Assembly (NCBI GenBank): GCA_965232485.1
Contig: OZ246975.1
Coordinates: forward strand, 248,001 to 312,000
Length of the DNA stretch: 64,000 nucleotides
Origin: VXPQ01 sp965232485
Lineage (GTDB): Bacteria; Bacteroidota; Rhodothermia; Rhodothermales; VXPQ01
Direction of reading: 5' to 3'
In this document: positions 7,901 to 17,900 of the stretch, in pieces
Numbering within the stretch: the stretch's first letter is position 1
Layout of the letters: each line of letters begins with the position of its first letter
The notes under the pieces: model-generated
The model's input: only the letters and a program-made list of their open reading frames with translations
What the model was told of the DNA's origin: nothing
The model's database searches: none
Made by a program: the position numbers and the translations under genes

Positions 7901-10900
7901 ATGGCCGTTTGGCATTCGATTCATGCGATTCGCTGGGCTTGCGCGCTGGTCGCGTGTGTTTTCGCGGGCGGGTTGCTGTGCGTCGTTCCTGCGGAGGGTC
8001 AGGCCGTCCGGGACGAAGGATTTCCGACGAAGGGCGTTTTCCCGGAGGAGTATCCCGACGCGCCCGGCGCCGAAGAGGCGTGCGGTCCCCTTGAGGTTCC
8101 CGGCGCGTTCGGCGAAGGATGCGTGGAGCACAGCGGGCCGGATGCGGTCGGAGGCGTTTCTCAGGGAGCCGGATTTTCGAGCGACCCGTCCAACCCTGTT
8201 TTCCGGACAGCCCCCCGCCTAGAGTGTCCCGCCGCCGTGTTCGTCGAAGAGCTGGAGACGGGCTCCATTGACTGCCATGCCTGGGACGAGGCGGGCGAAG
8301 AACACCTCGATTATTACTGGGAGCCTGTGGAAGGCGCGCCGCGGGGCTATCTGGACGCTCCCCGCTTGACAGGCGAGGACAGGCCGAACCCTTCGATAGT
8401 GGCTCCTTCGTCTCCGTTTTACGCTACGCTGGAGTCTTTTCTGTCGGAGGATGCGACGCTTCGCTACCGGTACCGCGTGACGGCTACGTCGCGCGTTACG
8501 GGTCTTTCTTCCTATGAGGAGGTGGAGGTGTTCGTGTTGCTGCGCCGTCCGAGCGTGTATTGTCCCCTCGAGTACGAGGTATCGGCGGGTTCGGAGATCG
8601 TTCTGTCGTGCGAGGGGGCGGACCCGTTGTCTTTCCGGATGGACTACGAGGCGGGTTCGTCTGTATCGTGGGAGTGGGAGGGCCTTTGGGGATCGAATGC
8701 GTCGTTGTTGAGCGCTTCGGACACGCCGTCGCCGTTGTTCCGGGCTCCTTCGGGCGGCGCGGGCGAGACGCATCACTACGTAGCGAGCATGACGACAACC
8801 TCGTCGGGGGTTCCCCGGACGGCGCGGCGTCGCGTGAGCGTGCGGGTGGTCGAAGGGGAGGCAGCGGGCGCGGCGGCGGCGGGCTCCTTGTCGAAGGAAG
8901 CTTCGGCGCCGACGATCAAGTGCCCGGATTACGAGGCGTACCCGACCGCGCCTGGTTTCAGACTGAAGTGCACCGTGACGAACGAACCGCTGGGCGCCAA
9001 GTATTCGTGGACGGCGCGCGACGGCACGATGGATACGAATATGTTGAAGGGGGAAAGGCGTCTCCAGCCGACATTCTCCATGTCGGGCTATAGCCATCGA
9101 ACTTCGATGCAAGGGAACGTTGACTATAAATACAGGGCGAGCATGCTTGACGGTTTGGGCGTTGAAGTCGCTTACGAAAATGTTACGGTGACGGTACTGG
9201 ATCATCCGGATTTGATGACCTGCGCGACCCTCGAATATGAAGCGTATGTGGGCGACCCCGATGTGCAACTGGAGTGCAAGGCCCATAATCTCAACGACCC
9301 CAATCTTTCTAATCCCGCTTGGTCTTGGGGCATTGTGCCATTAGCGGCGCCGAGGAGGCCGTACAGTACTTTCAGTCGCGCACAAAAATATATAAAGGGG
9401 AATATGAGATCGGGAAAGCCATATTTTGAAGTTCCTGATTCTTTGCCCGCAGGCATGGACGAAGAATGGTTTCAGTATGAGGCATGTCGCCTTGCAGAAA
9501 TAAACAATTCTGACATAGTCGATTATTTTCTTATAGAGTCCGAATATATTACGGTGAAGGTGAAGGTGAAGAAAAAGCCTGAGGTCGCCGTTACGTGCGA
9601 GGACCCCGATTCCGTCTACGAGGGCGCGGCGGACGTCGCTTTGTCCTGCAAGGCTCAAGGCGCTCCTTCGGGTTCTTCGTATTCGTACGCCTGGACGGCT
9701 CGCAGCGCTCCGGCGGACACGTCTCGCTTGAGTGCGACAAACATTGATTCGCCGACGTTCGACGTGCCGGATACGGTAGACAAGGACGAGACGTACGAAT
9801 ACGCGCTTACGGTTTCGGCAGATAATGCGAGGAACGGTAGGGCGGAGGTCGCGGTGACAGTCAAGAACAAGCGTCCGGTCGCGGTTACGTGTGCGGACCC
9901 CTACCCTGCCGTCTTCGAGGGCGCGCCGGACTTCGCGTTGTCCTGCACGGCTTCAAACGCTCCTCCGGGTTCTTCGTACTCGTACGCCTGGACGGTGCGC
10001 GGTTCTACGCCGGACACGGACCTCTTGAGCGCTACGGACGTCGCTTCGCCGACGTTCGACGTGCCGGATACCGTAGACAAGGACGAGGCGTACGAGTACC
10101 TTCTTACGGTCTCGGCGGATAACGCGTTGGACGACTTGGTCGAGGTAACGGTGACGGTGCTCAAACGGTTCGTCATACTGTCGTGCGCGTCTCCCGCTCC
10201 GGTGTACGAGGGCTCGGCGGACATTACGCTGGATTGCAAGGCTTCGGGAGCTCCCGGCTCCAGTCCCGCGTATACGTATGTCTGGACGACGCGCGGTTCC
10301 ACGACCGACACGGACCTCTTGAGCGGGACGGACGTCGCTTCGCCGACGTTTGACGTGCCGGAGGACGTGCCGCAAACGACGAAGTACGAGTACAGGGTTA
10401 CGGCCTCTGTGCCGAATGTGGAAGACGGGACGAAGGACGTAACCGTGACGGTATTGAACAAGCATGGAATAATGGTTGCCTGCGCGGGCAATCCGTATTC
10501 GGCTTACGAGGGAGGGGCGGATATTACGCTGGATTGTTCCGCCTGGGGGCTTCCCAATGGTTCCGACTACGACTACGCCTGGACGGCGAGGGGTTCTACG
10601 CCGGACACGGACTTCTTGAGCGAGACGGACATCGCTTCGCCGATGTTCGCCGTGCCGGAGGACGTGCCGCAAACGACGAAGTACGAGTACAGGGTTACGG
10701 TCTCTGCGCCGAATGTGGAAGACCGGGAGGCGGAGGTAACGGTGAGGGTGCTGGACCGGCCTGACGTCGTTGTGTCGTGCGCGTCTCCGGGTTCTGTTTA
10801 CGAGGGATCGGAAGACGTCAAGCTGTCCTGCGAGGCTACGGGGGCTCTCGATGGTTCCAGCTACGCTTTTGCCTGGGCGATCATGGGCGACACGCCTGTG

Positions 10901-13900
10901 GGGATGCTGGGCGCTCTGGACGTATCGTCGCCGATGTTTTACGTACCCGAGGAGGTGGACGAAACGACGCGGTACGAATACAAGGTTACGGCGACGGCGC
11001 CGGGCGCGGAAGACGGGACGGCGGATGTAACGGTGACGGTGCTGGACCGGCCTGACGTCGTTGTGTCGTGCGCGTCTCCGGGTTCTGTTTACGAGGGATC
11101 GGAAGACGTCAAGCTGTCCTGCGAGGCTACGGGGGCTCTCGATGGTTCCAGCTACGCTTTTGCCTGGGCGATCATGGGCGACACGCCTGTGGGGATGCTG
11201 GGCGCTCTGGACGTATCGTCGCCGATGTTTTACGTACCCGAGGAGGTGGACGAAACGACGCGGTACGAATACAAGGTTACGGCGACGGCGCCGGGCGCGG
11301 AAGACGGGACGGCGGATGTAACGGTGACGGTGTTAAACACGGGTGCGCTTGCGCTTGTGTGTCCGAACAACCCCTGGTCGACGTACGAAGGAGAGGCGGA
11401 CATTACGCTGGACTGCCTGGCGACGGGCGCTTCCGCCGGTTCCGACATCGCATATGCCTGGACGCCGCTCGGTTCTACGCCGACAGGCCTCTTGAACGCG
11501 ACGAATATTTCGTCTCCGACGTTCTACGTACCGGAAGACGCGCCGCAAACGACGACGTACGAATACAAGGTTACGGCCTCTGCGCCGGACGCGGAAGACG
11601 GGACGGTGGACGTAACCGTAACGGTATTGAACAGGGGCGCGCTGGCGCTTGCGTGCGACGATCCGGATCCGGTCTACGAGGGCGCGTCGGACATTACGCT
11701 GAATTGCCTGGCGACGGGCGCTCCCGCTGGCTCCGACATCGAATATCTCTGGACGCCGCGCGGCGCTACGCCGACAGGCCTCTTGAACGCGACGAATATT
11801 TCGTCTCCGACGTTCTACGTACCGGAAGACGTACCGCAAACGACGACGTACGAGTATCGCGTTACGGCCTCTGCGCCGAATGTGGAAGACGGGACGAAGG
11901 ACGTAACGGTGACGGTATTGAACAGGGGCGCGCTTTTTCTTGCTTGCGCGTCTCCCGCTCCGGTTTACGAAGGCTCGGAAGACATTACGCTGAATTGCCT
12001 GGCGACGGGCGCTCCCGCTGGCTCCGACGTCGAATATCTCTGGACGCCGCGCGGGGCTACGCCGACAGGCCTCTTGAGCGCGACGAACATTTCTTCGCCG
12101 ACGTTCTACGTGCCGGAAGACGTATCGCAAACGACGACGTACGAGTACAGGGTTACGGCCTCTGCGCCGGACGCGGAAGACGGGACGGCGGACGCAACCG
12201 TAACGGTATTGAACACGGGCGTGCTGGCGCTGACGTGCGCGAACCCCGCTCCGGTCTACGAAGGCTCGGCGGACATTGCGCTGAATTGCTCGGCGACGGG
12301 CGCTCCCGCTGGCTCCGACGTCGAATATCTCTGGACGCCGCGCGGGGCTACGCCGACAGGCCTCTTGAGCGCGACGAACATTTCTTCGCCGACGTTCTAC
12401 GTGCCGGAAGACGTATCGCAAACGGCGACGTACGAGTACAGGGTTACGGCCTCTGCGCCGGACGCGGAAGACGGGGAGGCGGACGTAACCGTAACGGTAT
12501 TGAACAGGGGCGCGCTGGCGCTGACGTGCGCGAACCCCGCTCCGGTCTACGAAGGCTCGGCGGACATTGCGCTGAATTGCTCGGCGACGGGCGCTCCCGC
12601 TGGCTCCGACGTCGAATATCTCTGGACGCCGCGCGGGGCTACGCCGACAGGCCTCTTGAGCGCGACGAACATTTCTTCGCCGACGTTCTACGTGCCGGAA
12701 GACGTATCGCAAACGGCGACGTACGAGTACAGGGTTACGGCCTCTGCGCCGGACGCGGAAGACGGGGAGGCGGACGTAACCGTAACGGTATTGAACAGGG
12801 GCGCGCTGGCGCTGACGTGCGCGAACCCCGCTCCGGTCTACGAAGGCTCGGCGGATATTGCGCTGAATTGCTCGGCGACGGGCGCCCCGGACGTTTCCGA
12901 CTACGCGTACGTTTGGGAGGCTCGCGGCGCCACGGCGAACACGAACCTGTTGAGCGAGACGAATATTGATTCGCCGACGTTCTACGTGCCGGATACCGTA
13001 GACAAGGACGAGACGTACGAGTACCGCGTTACGGTCTCGGCGGAAAACGCGGAGGACGCCGCGGCGGAAGTCACGGTGACGGTATTGAACAGGGACGATC
13101 CGCCTTTGCCGCCGCCTGCGCTTGCTGCGCTGGCTTTGACGTGCGCGAACCCCGCTTCGGTCTACGAAGGCTCGGAGGACATTGCGCTGAATTGCTCGGC
13201 GACGGGCGCCCCGGATGGCTCCGCCTACGAATACGTTTGGGAGGCCCTCGGCGCTACGCCTGCGGGTATGCTGAGCGCGCTGGACATTGCTTCGCCGACG
13301 TTCTACGTGCCCGACGAGGTGGACGAGACGACGCGGTACGAATACGGCGTTACGGTCTCGGCAACGAACGCGGAGTCCGCCATGGCGGAAGTAACCGTTA
13401 CGGTGCTTGACAGGCCAGAGGCCCCCGCCCCGCCCGCCGTCGCGTTCTCCGGCGATCCGACGTCTCTGGGGGTCGCGACAAGCGCTTCGTCCCTGCGCTT
13501 CGGGGCGCAGCCGTCGGACGCGCAGGCGTCGCTGGACCCGTTGACGGACCAGCTCTCGACGCGCGCCTCGGGTCCGCACCATGCGGGCCGCATGACGCTT
13601 TCGCCGGACGGCTCCCTCGCGTTCGACGCGAACGGGGAGCTGGCGCTGTCCATAGAGCTGGCGACTCCGGTGACGCTGCGCCGCATTACAGACGAAACAG
13701 CGAGCGAAGCGGGCGTGGCGACGCTCGCGCTCACGCCTTCGTGGTCGTACGCCGCGTCGTGCGAGCAGCTTGCTTCCGAGGCGATAGGCGGTTTGCATAC
13801 GCAGACGACGCTGTCGGAGTCGGACTGTCGTCTGCTGCTCTTCGGAGGCGATCTCGACCTGTCCGGGGCCGCTCCGGGCCGCTACGCGGGGAACATAGAC

Positions 13901-14863
13901 GTGATTCTGCGTACGGGCGCGGGCGAGGAGACGCACTCGGTGGAGGCGGAGGTGACGGTCGTGGCCGCGCCGCGCGTGATCACGATAGGACCGGGCGGCG
14001 TGCGCTTCGACGCCTCGCGGGGGGTTCCTTCGGCCTTGACAGAGGAGCAGAACCTGAGCGTCTACCCGGACATGGCGTTCATGACGGCGGACGAACCGTC
14101 GGGCGCGTTCGAGCTGTCGAATCCGTCGCTCGTACCGCTGGAAGTATCGGTGTCGGCTCGGTTCGGGTATGCGGAGGCGACGGAGGACGGCCGGGAGACA
14201 GTGGTGGAGGATAAGGACGCTTCTGGTTTTGGGGACTTGTCGGAAATAGTGAATATCTATCCGAGGGCCTTGACGCTCATGCCTGGCGAGCGCGGCGTCG
14301 TGCGCTACGGCGTGCGGGAGGAATCGCTTTCGTCGCTTTCCGAGGCGGGCTACGCGGCCTTTTTCGAGGTGACGTCTTCTCCTCGCCGGTACGCTCAGGC
14401 GAACCGCCTGCCTGAGGGCGTTGTTGCGTCTGACGAGACGGCGCGCGTGACGCTGCGCATACCGGGAGCGTACGTTCCGGGCGAGATCGCTCCGCGCCTG
14501 AAGGCGACATTGCTGTCCTTGTCGGGAGGCGCTTCGCCGACGGCGACGTTTTTGCTGGAGACGGACGGCGTTCCTTTCGCGGGCGAGGCGGCGGCGTACG
14601 ACGGGGAGGGCCGCGCGCTGGGCCGCAGCGAGACGCTGACGTATGCGCGCAGCCGGGTGCGGATGTCTCTGGACCGGTTGCCGGAGGGCGAGGTCGTGTT
14701 CTTGCGCTTTACGCCGCGCGGGTCGGGCGACGCTCCTGAGCCCGTGTCCGTTCCGTGGGATGCGCCGCGAAGAAGCGGACGAGACATAGGCGCTGCGCAG
14801 GACAGCGACGTATCGCCGCCAAATGCCGTCTTCGCTGAAAAACATTTAACAAATCATCCGTAA
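7901..14863 (+). CDS. Giant secreted Ig-like repeat protein, copy A
   Basis: About 2320 residues. The start at ATG 7901 is chosen because GGAGG sits six bases before it; ATG 7871 is in frame but lacks a ribosome site. A signal peptide (WACALVACVFAGGLLCVVP) is followed by four divergent two-cysteine Ig-like modules. Then come 13 canonical modules of about 97 residues with a core of C..P..VYEGS.DI.L.C, then Y.W, then SPTFYVP, TYEYRVT and VTVTVL. The tail has a DUF4402-like strand pair (LDLSGAAPGRYAGNIDVILR) and a PapD-chaperone-like part (FELSNPSLVPLEVSVSARF, then TLMPGERGVVRYG). There is no T9SS sorting domain. The last 16 residues come from the duplicated upstream block, so the native C-terminus is lost. 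A surface adhesin or polymer is the likely role (inference). Confidence 0.75.
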   Translation: MAVWHSIHAIRWACALVACVFAGGLLCVVPAEGQAVRDEGFPTKGVFPEEYPDAPGAEEACGPLEVPGAFGEGCVEHSGPDAVGGVSQGAGFSSDPSNPVFRTAPRLECPAAVFVEELETGSIDCHAWDEAGEEHLDYYWEPVEGAPRGYLDAPRLTGEDRPNPSIVAPSSPFYATLESFLSEDATLRYRYRVTATSRVTGLSSYEEVEVFVLLRRPSVYCPLEYEVSAGSEIVLSCEGADPLSFRMDYEAGSSVSWEWEGLWGSNASLLSASDTPSPLFRAPSGGAGETHHYVASMTTTSSGVPRTARRRVSVRVVEGEAAGAAAAGSLSKEASAPTIKCPDYEAYPTAPGFRLKCTVTNEPLGAKYSWTARDGTMDTNMLKGERRLQPTFSMSGYSHRTSMQGNVDYKYRASMLDGLGVEVAYENVTVTVLDHPDLMTCATLEYEAYVGDPDVQLECKAHNLNDPNLSNPAWSWGIVPLAAPRRPYSTFSRAQKYIKGNMRSGKPYFEVPDSLPAGMDEEWFQYEACRLAEINNSDIVDYFLIESEYITVKVKVKKKPEVAVTCEDPDSVYEGAADVALSCKAQGAPSGSSYSYAWTARSAPADTSRLSATNIDSPTFDVPDTVDKDETYEYALTVSADNARNGRAEVAVTVKNKRPVAVTCADPYPAVFEGAPDFALSCTASNAPPGSSYSYAWTVRGSTPDTDLLSATDVASPTFDVPDTVDKDEAYEYLLTVSADNALDDLVEVTVTVLKRFVILSCASPAPVYEGSADITLDCKASGAPGSSPAYTYVWTTRGSTTDTDLLSGTDVASPTFDVPEDVPQTTKYEYRVTASVPNVEDGTKDVTVTVLNKHGIMVACAGNPYSAYEGGADITLDCSAWGLPNGSDYDYAWTARGSTPDTDFLSETDIASPMFAVPEDVPQTTKYEYRVTVSAPNVEDREAEVTVRVLDRPDVVVSCASPGSVYEGSEDVKLSCEATGALDGSSYAFAWAIMGDTPVGMLGALDVSSPMFYVPEEVDETTRYEYKVTATAPGAEDGTADVTVTVLDRPDVVVSCASPGSVYEGSEDVKLSCEATGALDGSSYAFAWAIMGDTPVGMLGALDVSSPMFYVPEEVDETTRYEYKVTATAPGAEDGTADVTVTVLNTGALALVCPNNPWSTYEGEADITLDCLATGASAGSDIAYAWTPLGSTPTGLLNATNISSPTFYVPEDAPQTTTYEYKVTASAPDAEDGTVDVTVTVLNRGALALACDDPDPVYEGASDITLNCLATGAPAGSDIEYLWTPRGATPTGLLNATNISSPTFYVPEDVPQTTTYEYRVTASAPNVEDGTKDVTVTVLNRGALFLACASPAPVYEGSEDITLNCLATGAPAGSDVEYLWTPRGATPTGLLSATNISSPTFYVPEDVSQTTTYEYRVTASAPDAEDGTADATVTVLNTGVLALTCANPAPVYEGSADIALNCSATGAPAGSDVEYLWTPRGATPTGLLSATNISSPTFYVPEDVSQTATYEYRVTASAPDAEDGEADVTVTVLNRGALALTCANPAPVYEGSADIALNCSATGAPAGSDVEYLWTPRGATPTGLLSATNISSPTFYVPEDVSQTATYEYRVTASAPDAEDGEADVTVTVLNRGALALTCANPAPVYEGSADIALNCSATGAPDVSDYAYVWEARGATANTNLLSETNIDSPTFYVPDTVDKDETYEYRVTVSAENAEDAAAEVTVTVLNRDDPPLPPPALAALALTCANPASVYEGSEDIALNCSATGAPDGSAYEYVWEALGATPAGMLSALDIASPTFYVPDEVDETTRYEYGVTVSATNAESAMAEVTVTVLDRPEAPAPPAVAFSGDPTSLGVATSASSLRFGAQPSDAQASLDPLTDQLSTRASGPHHAGRMTLSPDGSLAFDANGELALSIELATPVTLRRITDETASEAGVATLALTPSWSYAASCEQLASEAIGGLHTQTTLSESDCRLLLFGGDLDLSGAAPGRYAGNIDVILRTGAGEETHSVEAEVTVVAAPRVITIGPGGVRFDASRGVPSALTEEQNLSVYPDMAFMTADEPSGAFELSNPSLVPLEVSVSARFGYAEATEDGRETVVEDKDASGFGDLSEIVNIYPRALTLMPGERGVVRYGVREESLSSLSEAGYAAFFEVTSSPRRYAQANRLPEGVVASDETARVTLRIPGAYVPGEIAPRLKATLLSLSGGASPTATFLLETDGVPFAGEAAAYDGEGRALGRSETLTYARSRVRMSLDRLPEGEVVFLRFTPRGSGDAPEPVSVPWDAPRRSGRDIGAAQDSDVSPPNAVFAEKHLTNHP
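10747..11332 (+). repeat. Two identical 291-bp tandem repeats inside copy A
   Basis: Bases 10747-11041 recur at 11038-11332 with no difference seen, encoding the same 97-residue module twice. Adjacent modules differ by many substitutions, so this pair is a very recent duplication, or possibly an assembly artefact. Confidence 0.9.
12228..12822 (+). repeat. Near-identical 291-bp modules inside copy A
   Basis: The segments starting at 12241, 12532 and 12823 begin alike at an exact 291-base spacing. The first two are the same at protein level over the whole module; the third diverges after GAPDVSDY. This is a second recent expansion within the array. Confidence 0.85.
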
Positions 14864-14932
14864 TTTTCGTACCTTTTATCTGGTTTGGACTGATTCGGGC
14901 GAAAAATTGTCTTAACGACTCGCCATAGCACA

Positions 14933-17900
14933 ATGCGCAGCGAGACAGATCGGAGATTTCTGATCGCCGTTTGGCATTCGATTCATGCGATTCGCTGGGC
15001 TTGCGTGCTGGTCGCGTGTGTTTTCGCGGGCGGGTTGCTGTGCGTCGTTCCAGCGGAGGGCCAGGCCGTCCGGGACGAAGGCTTTCCGGCGAAGGGCGTT
15101 TTCCCGGAGGAGTATCCGGACGTTCCCGGCGCCGAAGAGGCGTGCGGTCCCTTCGAGGTTCCCGGCGCGTTCGGCGAAGGATGCGTGGAGGACAGCGGGC
15201 CGGATGCGTTCGGGGGCGTTTCTCAGGGAGCCGGATTTTCGAGCGACCCGTCCAACCCTGTTTTCCGGACAGCCCCCCGCCTGGAGTGTCCCGCCGCCGT
15301 GTTCGTCGAAGAGCTGGAGACGGGCGTGATCGATTGCCATGCCTATGACGAGGCGGGCGAAGAACACCTGGAATACTATTGGGAGCCCCTTGAAGGCGCG
15401 CCGCACGGCTATCTGGACGCTCCGCGCCTGACAGGCGAGGACAGGCCGAATCCTTCGATAGTGGCTCCTTCGTCTCCGTTCTACGCTACGCTGGAGTCGT
15501 TTGCATCGGAGGATGCGACGCTTCGCTACCGGTACCGCCTGACGGCTACGTCTCGCGTTACGGGCCTGTCGTCGCGGGCGGAGGTGGAGGTGTTCGTGCT
15601 GCTGCGCCGTCCGATCGTGTATTGTCCCCTCGAGTACGAGGCGTCGGCGGGTTCGGAGATCGTTCTGTCGTGCGAGGGTGCGGATCCGTTGTCGTTCCGC
15701 ATGGACTACGAGGCGGGTTCGGAGGCGTCGTGGGAGTGGGAGGGCCTGTGGGGATCGAGCGCGTCGTTGTTGAGCGCTTCGGACACGCCGTCGCCGTTGT
15801 TCCGGGCTCCTTTGGGTGGGGCGGGCGAGACGCATCACTATATTGCGAGCATGACGACGACTTCGTCGGGAGTTCCCCGTACGGCGAGGCGGCGGGTGAG
15901 CGTTCGGGTGGTTGAAGGGGAGGCAGCGGGCGCAGCGGCGGAAGGCTCCTTGTCGGCGGAGGCTTCGCCGCCGAAGATCACGTGCCCGGATTACGAGGTG
16001 TACCCGACTGCGAATGATTTCAGGCTGAAGTGCACCGTGAGGAACGAGCCGCCGGGCGCTACGTATTCGTGGATGGAGCGCGGCGGCACGCCGAATACGA
16101 ATAAGTTGAAGAGGAAATCGCGTCTCCAGCCGACATTCTCCATGTGGGGCTATAGCCATTATACGGACATAAAAAAGAAAGATGTTTACAAATACAAGGT
16201 GACGTTGTCGGCTCCGGGCATTACGCCTGTTACGGCGCCTATCAAGGTGACGGTTCTGGATCATCCGGACTTGATGACCTGCGCGACCCTAAAATATGAA
16301 GTGTATGCGGGCGACCCCGATTTTCCATTCGATTGCGAGGTCAACAATTCCAACGACCCCAATCTTTCCGGTCCCAAATGGTATTGGATCGCTGGGCCGT
16401 CTTCGGGAACGAAGCAGTACGCTACTTTCCGCCGCGCCGAAAGATCTTTGAAAGAAGTCCAGGGAAAGTATCATTTTAAAGTTCCTGATTCTTTGCCCGC
16501 AGGCATGGAAACAGAATATTTTCAGTATGAGGGATGTTTCTATGCAACAAAAGACGATCCCCACATAGGCAAATATGATCTTATAGAGTCCGAATATATT
16601 ACGGTGAAGGTGAAGAAAAAGCCTGAGGTCGCTGTTACGTGCGAGGACCCCGACTCCGTCTACGAGGGCGCGGCGGATGTCGCTTTGTCCTGCGAGGCTA
16701 AGGGGGCTCATCCGGGTTTTTCGTACTCGTACGCCTGGACGGCGCGCGGTTCTACGCCGGACGCGGACCTCTTGAGCGCGACGAATATTTCTTCGCCGAA
16801 GTTCGACGTGCCGGATACCGTAGACAAGGACGAGACGTACGAATACACGCTTACGGTCTCTGCGGCGAACGCGAAGGACGGCTTGGCGGAGGTCGCGGTG
16901 AAGGTCAAGAACAAGGTCCCGCTTGACGTTGCGTGCGTGGACAATCCGTATTCGGCGCTCGAGGGGGAGGCGGACATTACGCTGGCTTGCCTGGTGACGG
17001 GCCCTCCGGACGGTTCCGACTACGCATACGCCTGGACGGCGCGCGGTTCTACGCCGGACGTGTCTCTCTTGAGCGCTTCGGACGTTGCTTGGCCGACGTT
17101 CGACGTGCCGGATACCGTAGACAAGGACGAGACGTACGAATACACGCTTACGGTCTCTGCGGCGAACGCGGAAGACGGGGAGGCGGACGTAACCGTTATG
17201 GTGCTCGACAGGGGCGCTTCGCCGCCGCCTGCGCCTGTTGCGCTCGCGTTGTCTTGCGAGCAACCCCCATCGGTCTACGAAGGCTCGGAGGACATTGCGC
17301 TGTCCTGCGAGGCTATGGGGGCTCCCGACGGTTCGGACTACGCCTGGGCCTGGGAGGCCCTGGGCGCCACGCCTGCGGGGATGCTGAGCGCGACGGACGT
17401 ATCGTCTCCGAAGTTCGACGTGCCGGACGAAGTGGACGAGACGACGCGGTACGAATACCGCGTTACGGCGACGGCGCCGGGCGCGGAAGACGGGACGGCG
17501 GACGTAACGGTTACGGTGCTCGACTCGCCGCCGCCTGCGCCTGTTGCGCTTGCGTTGTCTTGCGAGCAACCCCCATCGGTCTACGAAGGCTCGGCGGACA
17601 TTGAGCTATCCTGCGAGGCTACGGGGGATCCCGACGGTTCGGACTACGCCTTTGCCTGGGAGACTCGCGGCGCAACGGCGAACACGGATTTGCTGAGCGC
17701 GACGGATGTACCTTCTCCGACGTTCTACGTGCCAGACGAAGTGGACGAGACGACGCGGTACGAATACAAGCTTATGGCGACGGCGGAGAACGCCTTCGGC
17801 GTGTCGGCGGACGTAACCGTTACGGTGCTCGACTCGCCGCCGCCTGCGCCTGTTGCGCTTGCGTTGTCTTGCGAGCAACCCCCATCGATCTACGAAGGCT

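Noticed and set aside
10747..12822. CRISPR-like array because of regular repeats
   Set aside because: The period is 291 bases and in frame, there are no short repeats with unique spacers, and all units are coding.
11333..14845. A 1170-codon open frame on the minus strand opposite the giant repeat gene
   Set aside because: Arginine-rich translation with no family motif, mirrors the GC-rich repeat modules of the plus-strand gene, and has no start context. It is an antisense shadow.
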